DNA of 64,000 nt from Campylobacter lari subsp. lari (GCF_013372185.1 NZ_CP053830.1:1240001-1304000); one strand, 5' to 3'. Shown: positions 25,703 to 35,475, counted from the stretch's first letter. The notes: generated from the sequence alone by a model not told the origin. Made by a program: numbers and translations.

Positions 25703-26482
25703 ATGGATTTAACTTTACTTCCTTATATGATTATAGGAATTTTTTCAGGTATAGCTTCGGGAGTTTTTGGCATAGGTGGTGGCATGATTATCGTTCCATT
25801 TATGCTTACTTTAGGACTTAGCTCTCACCATGCTGTTGCAATTTCAGTTGTACAAATGATTTTTGCTTCTATTTTTGGTTCTTATCTAAATTATAAAAAG
25901 AAAAATTTAATCTTAAAAGATGGTCTTATCATAGGCCTTGGAGGTTTTATTGGGGCTATGTTTAGCGGGGTTTTACTTGCATATTTTTCAGATATAACCT
26001 TAACAAGTATTTTTTTATGCGTGAGTATTGTATTCTTTTTAAAATTTGCTTTTAATCAAAAAAGTACCATTGGAAACATCAACCACTCTAATATTTTAAA
26101 AAATTCTATTTTGCTAATTTGTGGTATATTTACAGGAATTTTTGCCATATCTTTAGGGATTGGTGGTGGGCTTTTAATTACCCCTATTTTGGCTTATTTT
26201 TTAGGCTATGATACTAAAAAAGTAGTTCCTCTTAGCTTGTTTTTTGTGATTTTTGCTTCCATTTCAGGGATTAGTTCTTTTGTATATAATGATATTATCG
26301 ATAAAGAAGTCTTACAAAATGGAAGCTTAGTGGGGCTTAGCTCTATGCTAGGGGTTTATCTTGGTATTAAAATCATGGAAAAAATCAATCTCAAATCTCA
26401 CCGCATAGCACTTTTAAGTATTTATACTCTTTCTATAACTATGACTATCATAAGTTTAATTAAAAAATTAAATTTATTTTAA
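25703..26482 (+). CDS. TauE/SafE-family membrane permease (259 aa)
   Basis: Eight or so membrane segments with the two family glycine repeats, SGVFGIGGGMIIVP (residues 19-32) and SLGIGGGLLITP (about 149-160). The family moves sulfite, sulfonates or other small organic anions; the substrate here is unknown. It starts at ATG 25703 with a weak ribosome binding site, 12 bases after the Cys-rich gene, and converges on flhB with a nine-base overlap. It may belong to the island or be a neutral neighbour. Confidence 0.8.
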   Translation: MDLTLLPYMIIGIFSGIASGVFGIGGGMIIVPFMLTLGLSSHHAVAISVVQMIFASIFGSYLNYKKKNLILKDGLIIGLGGFIGAMFSGVLLAYFSDITLTSIFLCVSIVFFLKFAFNQKSTIGNINHSNILKNSILLICGIFTGIFAISLGIGGGLLITPILAYFLGYDTKKVVPLSLFFVIFASISGISSFVYNDIIDKEVLQNGSLVGLSSMLGVYLGIKIMEKINLKSHRIALLSIYTLSITMTIISLIKKLNLF

Positions 26483-27550
26483 TCTATCAGCAAATTTTTG
26501 CCTATTAGAAGTATAGACAAAGCTTAAAACTTCTGCTACTGCCTTAAAAAGCTCTGGCGGTATAAGATCATTTACCTCACAAGCCTTATAAAGCTCTCTT
26601 GCTAAAGGTGGATTTTCATAAATCATTACATTGTACTCATATGCCATATCTTTAATACGCAAAGCTAAAAAATCCACTCCCTTGGCTAAAACTTTTGGAG
26701 CAGCTTCTTGGGAGCTATCATAACGCAAAGCAACCGCATAGTGGGTAGGGTTGGTAATAACAACATCCGCACTTGCGACATCTTGCACCATTCTACGCCT
26801 TGCTGCTTCCATTTGCAAGCGACGAATTCTACTTTTAACCAGCGGATCCCCTTCGGTTTGTTTGTATTCATCTTTGATTTCTTGTTTGCTCATGCGTAAA
26901 TTTTTAAAATACTGATACCTTACTATAAGAACATCTAAAAAGCCAATAAGCAAAAATGCGATGATTACAACAGCAGCTAGAATAATAGCCTTATCTCTAA
27001 GCCATAAAAGCTGAGGATATATCGTATAAAGCTCTACTCTTGGTAATTCTTGCATAAATTGTAATAAAAATACAAATGCTATACCAAAAACCACTCCAAC
27101 TTTAAGAGTGATTTTTAAAGCTTCAATGATTTTTTTTAGCGAAAAAAGATTTTTAAGGCCATTTAAAGGATTAATTTTATTAAAATTTGGAGTAATGGGC
27201 TTGGTAGTAAATATAAAGCCAAATTGCATTAAATTTCCAAGCACACCTGCTATCATAATCACTAAAGTAATAGGTAAAACCATAATAAACATTTCTATCA
27301 TGGTTTTTATAATAATTTTTTGCAAGATTTTTAAATCAAGTTCTATGCCTATAAAGCTTTGATAAAACCTATAAAGACCACTAATTCTTTCTCCCATAAA
27401 AGGAAGAGTAAAAAGCACCACAACAACTGCTACAATCAATACAGCAACAGCCGATGCATCTTGACTTTTTGGGACATTACCCTCTTTACGCGCATCTTCT
27501 ATTTTCTTGGATGTGGGTTCTTCTGTTTTTTCTTGATCATCAGCAGCCAT
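26474..27550 (-). CDS. flhB: Flagellar type III export switch protein FlhB (358 aa)
   Basis: Inner-membrane component of the flagellar export apparatus that controls substrate specificity. Four membrane segments (within about 35-215) are followed by the cytoplasmic domain with the autocleavage site NPTH at residues 267-270. The N-terminal EKTEEPTSKKIEDARKEGN stretch is diagnostic. It has its own -10 box and lies downstream of the chemoreceptor gene, from which a terminator separates it. In Campylobacter FlhB also feeds into FlgSR/sigma-54 control, so its placement beside the glycan island is functionally coherent. Confidence 0.95.
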   Translation of the reverse strand: MAADDQEKTEEPTSKKIEDARKEGNVPKSQDASAVAVLIVAVVVVLFTLPFMGERISGLYRFYQSFIGIELDLKILQKIIIKTMIEMFIMVLPITLVIMIAGVLGNLMQFGFIFTTKPITPNFNKINPLNGLKNLFSLKKIIEALKITLKVGVVFGIAFVFLLQFMQELPRVELYTIYPQLLWLRDKAIILAAVVIIAFLLIGFLDVLIVRYQYFKNLRMSKQEIKDEYKQTEGDPLVKSRIRRLQMEAARRRMVQDVASADVVITNPTHYAVALRYDSSQEAAPKVLAKGVDFLALRIKDMAYEYNVMIYENPPLARELYKACEVNDLIPPELFKAVAEVLSFVYTSNRQKFADRLK

Positions 27551-27571
27551 AATAAACCTTTAAAAAGCACA

Positions 27572-27577
27572 ATTATA
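27572..27577 (-). promoter_or_regulatory. Probable -10 box for flhB
   Basis: TATAAT on the minus strand, 22 bases upstream of the flhB ATG, immediately after the terminator of the chemoreceptor gene. Confidence 0.5.
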
Positions 27578-27580
27578 GCT

Positions 27581-27608
27581 AAAACATCTGTAAAATTACA
27601 GATGTTTT
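27581..27608 (-). terminator. Intrinsic terminator of the chemoreceptor gene
   Basis: Inverted repeat 27581-27593 / 27596-27608 (arms AAAACATCTGTAA and TTACAGATGTTTT) located ten bases after the receptor stop codon in its transcription direction; the descending arm ends in TTTT. Confidence 0.8.
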
Positions 27609-27618
27609 AATTCAAATT

Positions 27619-29655
27619 CTAAAACCTCTTCTTCTTAGCATCCTCTAAGATATCATTGGCTATTTTATTTACATTTTCAGATATTGCAGCACTATCTTTA
27701 GCTATTTTAAGATTTTCTTGAGTTACATGATCAATTTGAGCTACAGCATCATTAATTTGAGTAATACCTGTAGTTTGTTCTTTAATACTTTCACCCATTT
27801 CATTAATAGATTGAACTAAGATATTAGTATTAGCTTCTATTTCACCTAAAGACTTTTGAGTTCTTTCAGCTAGGTTTCTAACTTCATCAGCAACAACAGC
27901 AAAGCCTCTACCATGCTCTCCAGCTCTTGCAGCTTCAATAGCAGCATTTAATGCAAGTAGATTAATTTGATCAGCTATATCTCCTATTATAGAAGTAACA
28001 TTTTTAATCTCTTCACTTTGAGCTATTACTTCACTTGTTTTATGAGATACATTTTGCATAGAAGAAGTAATCTCTTCTAAAGCAGCAGCTGTTTCTTCCA
28101 AAGAAGAAGCTTGGCTTGATGAAGAATCTGTTAATTCTCTAACAGCACTTTGTAATTTACCACTTTGTGTTGCAAGTAAATTAGCAAATTCAGAAGATTG
28201 TCTTAGCATAGCTACTATTTCTTGACCTAATACATTAGTAGTTATTTCAACCCCACCTTTAGCATTAGCAACTTCTGTTGTAAAGTCTAATGCTTTATAG
28301 CTATCAAATACACGGTTAATTTCATTCATATTAGAACCAACTTTTTCTTCTAATACACTAAGCATATCATTTAATACATTTTTTAATTCTATTAATTGAG
28401 GATTAGCAGGAATAGCTGTTATTCTTGCTGTTAAATTACCAGCTTCTATTTCTTTAGCTGTTTCAACTGATTGTTCTACTGCTTTAGCATCTTGTTCTAA
28501 AGCATTTTTAGTTTTAGTGATGTTTTCATTGATAGCTTTTGCCATAGCACCTAGTTCATCATTTGTATTAACATTAATCATAGCTGAGTCTTTGGTTTTA
28601 TGATTGATAAAATCAAAGAATGAGTTAAGGCCTGTTTGGATAACTTGTAAAGGTGATAATAATCTTGATGAAATAAAATAAACAATAAAACATGATAAAA
28701 TCAAAATCACAATAGATGTTATAATTTGATCAAATACATCTTCAATAACTAATCTATCTAAATCATCTTGCTTTTGAATTGCACACGCTACATAGCTAAC
28801 ATGCGCATTTGAATTATTAATATTTGCACAAACTCCAAATCTTTTTTCTCCACTATCTACCCCAGTATATTCAAAAGTCTTATAATCACCTACTATTTTA
28901 TGATGATTTTTAATCTCGTCGATGTTTGGGTATGATTTTAATATTAAAGACTTATCGTTAGATGCAAAAGGTATTGAACTAGTATTGTCAAAAACAAATA
29001 CACTTCCTGGTAATTTTTCAAATGTTTTTTGTAATGATGTTAAAAGTAAATCAATACCCAAAACAGCTACAAGTTTTCCATTTTTTTCAATAGGTACAGA
29101 ATAAGTAAAACTAGGAAATTTCGTTACTGAATCTTCATATACATCACTTACAAAAACACCTTTATTTTTTAATGCCCCCTTGTACCAATCTCGTGTGGTT
29201 GCATTATATTGAGGATCATCATAATGACTTATACCACCACCTCTTTTTCTAAAAGGTATTCCTTTTTTATCTGATTCTGCATCACTAACAAGCATGGTTC
29301 CATCAGGAAAACCAAGATATACTGCTAAAGTATTTGAACCATCTTTAAATACTTTCAAATCCTTAGCAAAATATTCCCCTAATTTATCAAAATTTTCTGT
29401 CTGGTATTTTGGTAATGAATCTATATATTTTTTTATAGATAGTAGAATTTCAACATAACTTTCAATATAAGTTTCCACTTGAGCAGTAGTTACTAACAAA
29501 TAATCTTTATTTGCATTTTTACTATTTATAATAAGATTTTCTCTACTTGAATAAAAAGCCATTGCCGCTACTATAAACAAAGCTAAAGCAACTATAATCC
29601 CTGTAGTATAAGAAAGCTTATTCTTTACACTAATAAAACTATTTTTAAAAAACAT
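27619..29655 (-). CDS. Methyl-accepting chemotaxis protein with dCache sensor domain (678 aa)
   Basis: Transducer-like protein: membrane helix at about 15-35, periplasmic dCache domain to about residue 305, second membrane helix (about 308-330), then a HAMP-like linker and the signalling hairpin with the conserved [13 protein letters not shown] and [11 protein letters not shown] core. The sensor domain has Tyr150, Arg155, Trp157, Tyr158 and Asp202, the exact spacing of the amino-acid-binding dCache_1AA motif (Tyr121-Arg126-Trp128-Tyr129-Asp173 in PctA), so an amino acid ligand is likely. It ends KKRF without a CheR-binding pentapeptide, as in most Campylobacter Tlps. Start ATG 29655 with AAGGA upstream. 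Confidence 0.9.
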   Translation of the reverse strand: MFFKNSFISVKNKLSYTTGIIVALALFIVAAMAFYSSRENLIINSKNANKDYLLVTTAQVETYIESYVEILLSIKKYIDSLPKYQTENFDKLGEYFAKDLKVFKDGSNTLAVYLGFPDGTMLVSDAESDKKGIPFRKRGGGISHYDDPQYNATTRDWYKGALKNKGVFVSDVYEDSVTKFPSFTYSVPIEKNGKLVAVLGIDLLLTSLQKTFEKLPGSVFVFDNTSSIPFASNDKSLILKSYPNIDEIKNHHKIVGDYKTFEYTGVDSGEKRFGVCANINNSNAHVSYVACAIQKQDDLDRLVIEDVFDQIITSIVILILSCFIVYFISSRLLSPLQVIQTGLNSFFDFINHKTKDSAMINVNTNDELGAMAKAINENITKTKNALEQDAKAVEQSVETAKEIEAGNLTARITAIPANPQLIELKNVLNDMLSVLEEKVGSNMNEINRVFDSYKALDFTTEVANAKGGVEITTNVLGQEIVAMLRQSSEFANLLATQSGKLQSAVRELTDSSSSQASSLEETAAALEEITSSMQNVSHKTSEVIAQSEEIKNVTSIIGDIADQINLLALNAAIEAARAGEHGRGFAVVADEVRNLAERTQKSLGEIEANTNILVQSINEMGESIKEQTTGITQINDAVAQIDHVTQENLKIAKDSAAISENVNKIANDILEDAKKKRF

Positions 29656-29795
29656 TTATTTTCCTTAAATTTTATTATTATTATATTAATAATTCTATCA
29701 AAAAATTATAATAATAATTTTAAAAATTCATAAAAATAAAATATTTTTTTAAAAAATGTAAAATAAAGTGATAGATGTAGAAGTTTTCGAAAAAA

Positions 29796-29822
29796 TAGCA
29801 GTGAAGTAAGATTTCACTGCTA
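29796..29822 (-). terminator. Intrinsic terminator of ahpC
   Basis: Ten-bp perfect stem 29796-29805 / 29813-29822 (TAGCAGTGAA and its complement) with a 7-base loop, starting six bases after the ahpC stop and followed by a run of T on the minus strand. Confidence 0.85.
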
Positions 29823-29827
29823 TAAAA

Positions 29828-30424
29828 TTATAGTTTACCTTCGTTTTTACTTAGATAATCAGCAACACCTTTAGGGTCAGCTTTCATACCTTCATCGCCC
29901 TTGTTCCAACCAGCTGGGCAAACTTCACCATGTTCATTGGTAAACAACATAGTATCAACCATTCTAATCATCTCATCAATATTTCTTCCAAGTGGTAAAT
30001 CATTGATTACTGCATGGCGGATTGTTCCATCAGCATCAAGTAAGAAAGAACCTCTTAAAGCAACTGCCTCTCCAAATAAAACATCAAAATTTCTAGCAAT
30101 TTGTTTAGTTAAATCAGCTACTAAAGGAAATTTAACTTGGCCTATACCACCTTGATTTACTGGCATATTTTTCCATGCAAAGTGAGAAAATTCATTATCG
30201 CATGATACGCCGATTACTTCAATGCCTCTGTCTTTAAAATCTTGATATCTTTTATCAAAAGCAATGATTTCAGATGGGCAAACAAAAGTAAAGTCTTTTG
30301 GATAGAAAAATACTACAGCACCTTTTGGTCCTATATTTTTATAAAGATTAAAATCTTCAACTATTTGGTTATTTCCTAATACAGCTGGTGCTGTAAAATC
30401 AATAGCTTTTTTAGTAACTATCAT
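29828..30424 (-). CDS. ahpC: Alkyl hydroperoxide reductase / 2-Cys peroxiredoxin (198 aa)
   Basis: Reduces hydrogen peroxide, organic peroxides and peroxynitrite in the cytoplasm. Peroxidatic Cys49 is in DFTFVCPSEI and resolving Cys169 in HGEVCPAGW, with the family length. It is divergent from fdxA, the arrangement known in C. jejuni, where ahpC is repressed by PerR with iron and peroxide control. perR itself is in this window (53453). AGGAG precedes ATG 30424 and a TATTAT-like -10 lies about 40 bases upstream. Confidence 0.95.
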   Translation of the reverse strand: MIVTKKAIDFTAPAVLGNNQIVEDFNLYKNIGPKGAVVFFYPKDFTFVCPSEIIAFDKRYQDFKDRGIEVIGVSCDNEFSHFAWKNMPVNQGGIGQVKFPLVADLTKQIARNFDVLFGEAVALRGSFLLDADGTIRHAVINDLPLGRNIDEMIRMVDTMLFTNEHGEVCPAGWNKGDEGMKADPKGVADYLSKNEGKL

Positions 30425-30569
30425 TTTTTATCTCCTAATTAATAAATTTTATTTGTAACAAAATAATATCATTTGTAAATTTAAAAATTTATTAATTGTG
30501 TAAAATTATCCATAATTTAATTTTATTATCAAAATTAATAGATTTTAAGAATAAAATTAAGACAATTTT

Positions 30570-30575
30570 GATAAT
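30570..30575 (+). promoter_or_regulatory. Probable -10 box for fdxA
   Basis: GATAAT hexamer 34 bases before the fdxA ATG, in the AT-rich ahpC-fdxA divergent region; a ribosome binding site AAGGAG follows. In C. jejuni this region answers to iron and peroxide. Confidence 0.45.
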
Positions 30576-30609
30576 CTTGTGTTCAACATTAATATTTAAG
30601 GAGTAAAAA

Positions 30610-30894
30610 ATGGCAGTTAAAATTACTGATATTTGTATAGCATGTGGTTCTTGTATAGATGAATGTCCAGTAGGCGCAATCGTAGATGATGCAAACAATC
30701 CTGAGGGCGAAGACAGATATTATGTTTATGCAGATAAATGTGTTGAGTGTGTAGGACACAATGATCAACCAGCCTGTGCAAGCGCTTGCCCAACTGATGG
30801 CTGTATTGTGTGGAGTGATGTAGTAGGTGGTCAACCAAGCCGCGACAACATCGGTAGTGATTTAAGAGACGGCTCAACTCCAGTATTTGCTTAA
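30610..30894 (+). CDS. fdxA: 2[4Fe-4S] ferredoxin (94 aa)
   Basis: Small cytoplasmic electron carrier with two cluster motifs: CIACGSCIDECP near residue 10 and CVECVGHNDQPACASACP in the middle, the second with the longer insertion typical of Alvin-type ferredoxins. Divergent from ahpC; the C. jejuni homologue supports aerotolerance. It ends at 30894, followed by a hairpin. Confidence 0.95.
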   Translation: MAVKITDICIACGSCIDECPVGAIVDDANNPEGEDRYYVYADKCVECVGHNDQPACASACPTDGCIVWSDVVGGQPSRDNIGSDLRDGSTPVFA

Positions 30895-30906
30895 TAAATT
30901 TTTTAT

Positions 30907-30934
30907 GTAAGTATCTTGACTTCAAGTTACTTAC
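30907..30934 (+). terminator. Hairpin after fdxA, probable terminator
   Basis: Arms 30907-30918 and 30923-30934 pair as 7 bp (GTAAGTA/TACTTAC), one T-T mismatch, then 4 bp (CTTG/CAAG) around a 4-base loop. The stretch after it is not a clean T-run, so termination may be partial. Confidence 0.5.
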
Positions 30935-30984
30935 AAACCCTTCAACAATTCTAAATTTTTATATAAATTTAAAGCATTATTTGG

Positions 30985-30990
30985 TATAAT
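30985..30990 (+). promoter_or_regulatory. Probable -10 box for the ndk operon
   Basis: TATAAT with upstream TTGG, 47 bases before the TTG start of ndk. Confidence 0.6.
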
Positions 30991-31036
30991 TAGCTCTTTT
31001 ATAAATATAAAACTTAATTCAATTAAGGGGACGATT

Positions 31037-31450
31037 TTGGAAAAAACACTTTCTATTATTAAACCTGATGCAGTAAAAAAAGGTGTTATTGGTCAAATTT
31101 TAACACGCTTTGAAAGCAATGGTCTAAGAATAGCAGCAACAAAAAAAATACAGCTTTCAGAAAAAGAAGCGCAAGAATTTTATGCTGTACACAAAGACAG
31201 ACCTTTTTTTAAAGATTTAGTTGAATTTATGATCAGCGGTCCGGTTGTGGTTTCTGTTTTAGAAGGCAAAAATGCAGTATTAAAAAACAGAGAATTAATG
31301 GGTGCTACAAATCCAAAAGAAGCAGCTGCTGGTACTATAAGAGCTGATTTTGCAGATAGTATTGATGCAAATGCGGTTCATGGAAGTGATAGCTTAGAAA
31401 ATGCAAAAATTGAAATAGAATTTTTCTTTTCAAAAACTGAAATTTTATAA
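31037..31450 (+). CDS. ndk: Nucleoside diphosphate kinase (137 aa)
   Basis: Balances NTP and dNTP pools by phosphate transfer through a phospho-histidine, here His115 in ANAVHGSDS. The N-terminal [12 protein letters not shown] and RPFF motifs are standard, as is length. The start is TTG 31037, supported by AAGGGG six bases upstream. The stop overlaps the next start (TAATG), opening the operon ndk-DUF177-rpmF-plsX-fabH. Confidence 0.95.
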   Translation: MEKTLSIIKPDAVKKGVIGQILTRFESNGLRIAATKKIQLSEKEAQEFYAVHKDRPFFKDLVEFMISGPVVVSVLEGKNAVLKNRELMGATNPKEAAAGTIRADFADSIDANAVHGSDSLENAKIEIEFFFSKTEIL

Positions 31451-31803
31451 TGAAAATTGCCTTTGCAAAACTTAGCTCTGTGGCTTATCCTTTTAAACTA
31501 GATCTTGATAATATAGTTTTTGAAGGAACTATCACAAAGCTTAATCCAAAATTAGCAAAAATAAAAGCTAATTTTAAAGGATTTGCTTATAGAAATTGCG
31601 ATCGATGCGGCGATGAAATGGAGCTTGAAATCGATCAAAATATAGAGCTTTTTGCAAGCGATGGAATTTTTAAAGATGAAAATAACACTTTAAGTGATAC
31701 TATGGAGTTTTTTGACTCTCATATAGATTTAATAGAACTTGCCACAAGTGAGTTACAATCTTATTTAAGTGATTATTTTTATTGTAATAAATGTTTAAAT
31801 TAA
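31450..31803 (+). CDS. DUF177 (YceD-like) protein (117 aa)
   Basis: Small cytoplasmic protein of the DUF177 family, normally encoded just before rpmF as here. Four cysteines in two pairs (NCDRCGDEME around residue 50 and YCNKC at the C-terminus) suggest a metal-stabilised fold. The family is linked to 23S rRNA or ribosome assembly in plants and bacteria; the exact role in Campylobacter is not known. One-base overlap with ndk. Confidence 0.8.
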   Translation: MKIAFAKLSSVAYPFKLDLDNIVFEGTITKLNPKLAKIKANFKGFAYRNCDRCGDEMELEIDQNIELFASDGIFKDENNTLSDTMEFFDSHIDLIELATSELQSYLSDYFYCNKCLN

Positions 31804-31817
31804 TAAAGGAGTAAAAA

Positions 31818-31964
31818 ATGGCAGTACCTAAGAGAAGAGTAAGTAAAACTCGCGCAGCAAAACGCAGAACTCATTATAAAGTTACCTTACCTATGCCTAT
31901 AAAAGACAAAGATGGTAGCTATAAAATGCCTCACCGCGTAAATCCGGTAACTAAGGAATATTAA
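31818..31964 (+). CDS. rpmF: 50S ribosomal protein L32 (48 aa)
   Basis: Short basic protein starting [20 protein letters not shown] and ending NPVTKEY, the L32 signature; too short for many gene callers. AAAGGAG lies 8 bases before ATG 31818. The cluster DUF177-rpmF-plsX-fabH is conserved across bacteria and couples ribosome and lipid synthesis. It lacks the cysteine pairs of zinc-type L32. Confidence 0.95.
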   Translation: MAVPKRRVSKTRAAKRRTHYKVTLPMPIKDKDGSYKMPHRVNPVTKEY

Positions 31965-31969
31965 TAACG

Positions 31970-32959
31970 ATGACAAGCATTGCTATTGATGCAATGGGTG
32001 GTGATTTTGGGGAAAAACCTATTATAGAAGGTGTGATTCAAGCTCTAAAAGAGCGTGAATTTAAAGCTATATTGGTAGGGGATCCTCAAAAGCTTAAAAC
32101 CTTAATACCTCAAGAATTAAACTCATACATAGAATACGAAGAAGCTTTTGATGTATTTGCTATGGATGAAAATTCTACAGATGCACTAAAAAGAAAAGAT
32201 AGTACTATTTACAAAGCCATAGATTTAGTAAGAAATCAAAAAGCAAAAGCCATTGTTTCTGCTGGACATAGTGGAGCTACTATGAGTTTAGCTACATTAA
32301 GGCTTGGAAGGTTAGCAAATATTGCTAGACCTGCAATTGCTACTTTAATGCCAAATATCCATTCAAGAACACTTGTGCTAGATGTTGGAGCAAATGTTGA
32401 TTGTAAAAGTGAGCATTTATTTCAATTTGCTATTATGGGTGAAGCCTATGCTAAAGAGATTTTAAAAATTGCTAAACCTAGAGTTGCTTTACTATCAAAT
32501 GGCGAAGAAGAATGTAAAGGAAATGAGCTTACTAAAGAAACTCATCAACTCTTAAAACAACTTCCAAATTTTGTCGGAAATGCCGAAGGTAGAGATATCT
32601 TTAATGGTACTATAGATGTATTAGTATGCGATGGATTTAATGGGAATATTTTACTTAAAACAGGTGAAGGTGTAGCAAGTGTTATTACAAAGCTTCTAAA
32701 ACAAGAAATTCAAAAATCTTTTTTAGCAAAACTAGGCTATCTTTTAGCAAAACCAGCCTTTAATGAACTAAAAACTCATATTGATTATGAAGAATATGGT
32801 GGAGCTCCACTTTTGGGCGTAAAAGAATGTGTCATTATCAGTCATGGTAAAAGTGGTCCAAAAGCTATAAAAAATGCTATTTTTCAAGCATTAAATTTCA
32901 CACAATCAAATATAAATCAAACTATAGAAAAAGAACTTTCTAATTATGAAATCAACTAA
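31970..32959 (+). CDS. plsX: Phosphate acyltransferase PlsX (329 aa)
   Basis: Makes acyl-phosphate from acyl-ACP for phospholipid synthesis. It starts [15 protein letters not shown], the PlsX hallmark, and contains [20 protein letters not shown] and [11 protein letters not shown]. Full length. It lies five bases after rpmF and overlaps fabH by 14 bases. Confidence 0.95.
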   Translation: MTSIAIDAMGGDFGEKPIIEGVIQALKEREFKAILVGDPQKLKTLIPQELNSYIEYEEAFDVFAMDENSTDALKRKDSTIYKAIDLVRNQKAKAIVSAGHSGATMSLATLRLGRLANIARPAIATLMPNIHSRTLVLDVGANVDCKSEHLFQFAIMGEAYAKEILKIAKPRVALLSNGEEECKGNELTKETHQLLKQLPNFVGNAEGRDIFNGTIDVLVCDGFNGNILLKTGEGVASVITKLLKQEIQKSFLAKLGYLLAKPAFNELKTHIDYEEYGGAPLLGVKECVIISHGKSGPKAIKNAIFQALNFTQSNINQTIEKELSNYEIN

Positions 32960-33929
32960 AGCTTCCTTAAAAAGTATAGCTTCTTATGTTCCTACAAAAA
33001 CTCTGAGTAATTTTGACTTAGAAAGAATGGTTCAAACTAGCAATGAGTGGATATTAAGAAGAACTGGTATAGAACAAAGACATATAGCAAATGATGATGA
33101 AAACACAAGCGATCTTGGCACTAAAGCAGCTATTAAGGCTATACAAAGAGCTAATTTAAGTCCTCAAGATATAGATGCGATCATCGTAGCTACTTTAAGC
33201 CCTGATTATTTTACCATGCCATCAACTGCATGTAAAATCGCTCATAATTTAGGCTTAAAAAATATCACCGCTTTTGATATTTCTGCCGCATGCTCAGGAT
33301 TTATTTATCTTTTAGAACTTGCAAAATCTATGGTTGAAAGTGGTGCTAAAAAAAATGTATTAATCATAGGGGCTGAAAAAATTAGCTCTATTATGGATTA
33401 TACCGATAGAAGCATTTGTGTATTATTTGGTGATGGGGCTGGGGCTGGAGTTGTATCATTAGATGATAATTTTCCTATTATAGATACCCATACTGCAAGT
33501 GATGGAGAATTTGGAGATTTATTAATGACTCAAAGAGCTCAAAAAAGCAGTGTTTGTTCTCCACTTTCCATGCAAATGAAAGGGAATGAAGTATTTAAAA
33601 TCGCAGTAAATACTCTAAGTAATGATGTTATTGACATTCTTGCTAAAAACAACATCAAAAGTGAAGAAATTGATCTTTTTATACCTCATCAAGCTAATTT
33701 AAGAATTATTAAGGCCGTACAAGAAAAATTAAATTTCAAAGATGAACAATGTGTAGTTACTGTTCAAAAATATGGCAATACCTCAGCCGCTTCAATCCCT
33801 ATGGCAATGAATGATGCTTATGAACAAGGTCGTTTAAAACAAGGTTCATTGGTACTACTTGATGCTTTTGGTGGTGGTTTTACTTGGGGCTCAGCACTAC
33901 TTCGTTTTGGTGGAGAAAATAACAAATAG
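32946..33929 (+). CDS. fabH: Housekeeping beta-ketoacyl-ACP synthase III (327 aa)
   Basis: Initiates fatty acid synthesis by condensing acetyl-CoA with malonyl-ACP. The triad is Cys116 (ISAACSGF), His248 (FIPHQANLR) and Asn278 (KYGNTSAAS), and the substrate-loop sequence GNEVFKIAV is typical. Position after plsX marks it as the primary FabH, to be distinguished from the two divergent KAS III-like enzymes of the glycan island. It ends at a hairpin shared with motB. Confidence 0.95.
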   Translation: MKSTKASLKSIASYVPTKTLSNFDLERMVQTSNEWILRRTGIEQRHIANDDENTSDLGTKAAIKAIQRANLSPQDIDAIIVATLSPDYFTMPSTACKIAHNLGLKNITAFDISAACSGFIYLLELAKSMVESGAKKNVLIIGAEKISSIMDYTDRSICVLFGDGAGAGVVSLDDNFPIIDTHTASDGEFGDLLMTQRAQKSSVCSPLSMQMKGNEVFKIAVNTLSNDVIDILAKNNIKSEEIDLFIPHQANLRIIKAVQEKLNFKDEQCVVTVQKYGNTSAASIPMAMNDAYEQGRLKQGSLVLLDAFGGGFTWGSALLRFGGENNK

Positions 33930-33951
33930 GTTTTTTACTTATTTGTTATTT
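33917..33951. terminator. Bidirectional terminator between fabH and motB
   Basis: Arms 33917-33928 (AAATAACAAATA) and 33940-33951, 12 bp perfect and extendable by a G-T and a G-C pair, lying across both stop codons. A T-run sits in the loop and A/T-rich flanks follow. Confidence 0.7.
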
Positions 33952-34680
33952 AAAAGTTCTAATTTGATCCAATACAGACTTTCTAGTTTGATTATCTGAA
34001 GAATCTACGCGAATATAAAATTCAACTCTATTGTTTATCTCATCTTCTTTGTTTGCACTCAAAGGATAATTTTCACCAAAACTAACCACTATAAGCTGAG
34101 CTGGATTAATCCCTCTAGCAATCAAATAATCAGCCACAACTTGAGCTCTTTTACTTGCTAAATCAAAATTTCTTTTAGGATCTTTATCACTTGCATCAGT
34201 ATAACCTCTAAGCTCTATTTGAGCTTGTTTTGGCATTCTTTTTAACACTTCACTAATACGCTTTAAAAAATCTTGCACATCAGCTGAATTTATTTCTACA
34301 CTAGCTCTTGCAAATTCAACTCTTGCAGGTAAATTTAAAACGATATTATTTTCTCTTTGATCTAATGCCGCTTTTAGTTTTTCTATATTTTCTTGTTGAG
34401 TGATACTCAATTTTTTAAGTTTTTCAAGCTCTTCAACATTTGCATTAGATGGTGCACTGTATTTATTATGCACTTCACTTTCTTTTTCCAAAGGATTTGA
34501 AGCGGTAAATTCAAAAATTTTAACAAATTCAGTTTTTAAAGCCTCGGTTTTAGCAGGATTACTTTCAGAAATCGCCCAAAGAGCGATAAAAAGAGCCAAA
34601 AGCAAACTTAAAAAGTCTGCATAAGGCACGGCCCATTTTTCACCCGCTGGACATTCTGGACATTTGTGTTTTTTTCCCAT
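33946..34680 (-). CDS. motB: Flagellar motor stator protein MotB (244 aa)
   Basis: Stator subunit anchored to peptidoglycan. A single N-terminal membrane helix carries the proton-accepting Asp22 (PYADFLSLLLALFIALWA); the periplasmic OmpA-like domain has ELRGYTDASDKDP and LASKRAQVVADYL, which bind peptidoglycan. Four cysteine-rich residues precede the helix (CPEC). It lies nine bases after motA, forming the stator operon downstream of polA. Confidence 0.95.
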   Translation of the reverse strand: MGKKHKCPECPAGEKWAVPYADFLSLLLALFIALWAISESNPAKTEALKTEFVKIFEFTASNPLEKESEVHNKYSAPSNANVEELEKLKKLSITQQENIEKLKAALDQRENNIVLNLPARVEFARASVEINSADVQDFLKRISEVLKRMPKQAQIELRGYTDASDKDPKRNFDLASKRAQVVADYLIARGINPAQLIVVSFGENYPLSANKEDEINNRVEFYIRVDSSDNQTRKSVLDQIRTFK

Positions 34681-34689
34681 TTTTAACTC

Positions 34690-35463
34690 TTACTTATCAA
34701 ATTGAGAAATTCTAGGCTCACCTTGTCCAAGATAGTTAAACAATTTAGCCTCTAAATCTCTAGGGTTAGCTCCCTCTGCAATACTCACTATAGCATGCGA
34801 GATAACTATCCTTTCTTTAATGAGCTCATGAGCATTTGCTTTGATTTTATGCCCCCAAGGACCAAATAAAGCATAAGCACCAAAAATCCCCGTTACTGTT
34901 GCAGTAAATGCCCCTGCAATACCTGCTGCCATAGCTTGAGGATCATCTAAAAGTTGCAAAGCAAGCATAAGTCCCATAACTGCACCAACAAGTCCCATAG
35001 TAGGACAAGTTTCACCAAAACGGATCCAGTATTCCGCACATTCCTTATAATACTCTTCCATTTCTTCTATTTGGATTTCCATGCTTTCTTTAATCTCTTC
35101 TACACTCTTACCATCAACCATCATCATCATGGTTTCTTTTAAAAACTCATTATCAATTTCATTAGTTTTTGACTCTAAAGCCAAAAGCCCATCTCTTCTT
35201 GCTATAACAGAGTATTCTACAAGTTCAGCTATCCTCTGGCTTAAATTTACCCCTGCACCTTTAAAGGCTAGTTTTAATTCTTTATAAGCTGCTTTGACAA
35301 ATTTTTTATGAGTTGCTGTCATCGCACAAAAAGCCGCAGTTGGAACCACGATCAAAAACGAACTTAAGTGCAAAACATGCAAAGGATTACCACCCTCTAA
35401 AATATCTCCCACAGAAATACTAACAACAGCTAATACCATCCCAAGTATGGTTGAAAGATCCAT
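34690..35463 (-). CDS. motA: Flagellar motor stator protein MotA (257 aa)
   Basis: Four-helix membrane subunit of the proton-driven stator. It shows the family start DLSTILGMVLAVVSISVGDI with the HVLHLSSF segment, the cytoplasmic loop with RRDGLLALE, and the last helix pair with CPTMGLVGAVMGLMLAL and GIAGAFTATVTGIFGAY. Twelve bases separate it from polA upstream; motB follows. Confidence 0.95.
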   Translation of the reverse strand: MDLSTILGMVLAVVSISVGDILEGGNPLHVLHLSSFLIVVPTAAFCAMTATHKKFVKAAYKELKLAFKGAGVNLSQRIAELVEYSVIARRDGLLALESKTNEIDNEFLKETMMMMVDGKSVEEIKESMEIQIEEMEEYYKECAEYWIRFGETCPTMGLVGAVMGLMLALQLLDDPQAMAAGIAGAFTATVTGIFGAYALFGPWGHKIKANAHELIKERIVISHAIVSIAEGANPRDLEAKLFNYLGQGEPRISQFDK

Positions 35464-35475
35464 TAATTATTCTCC

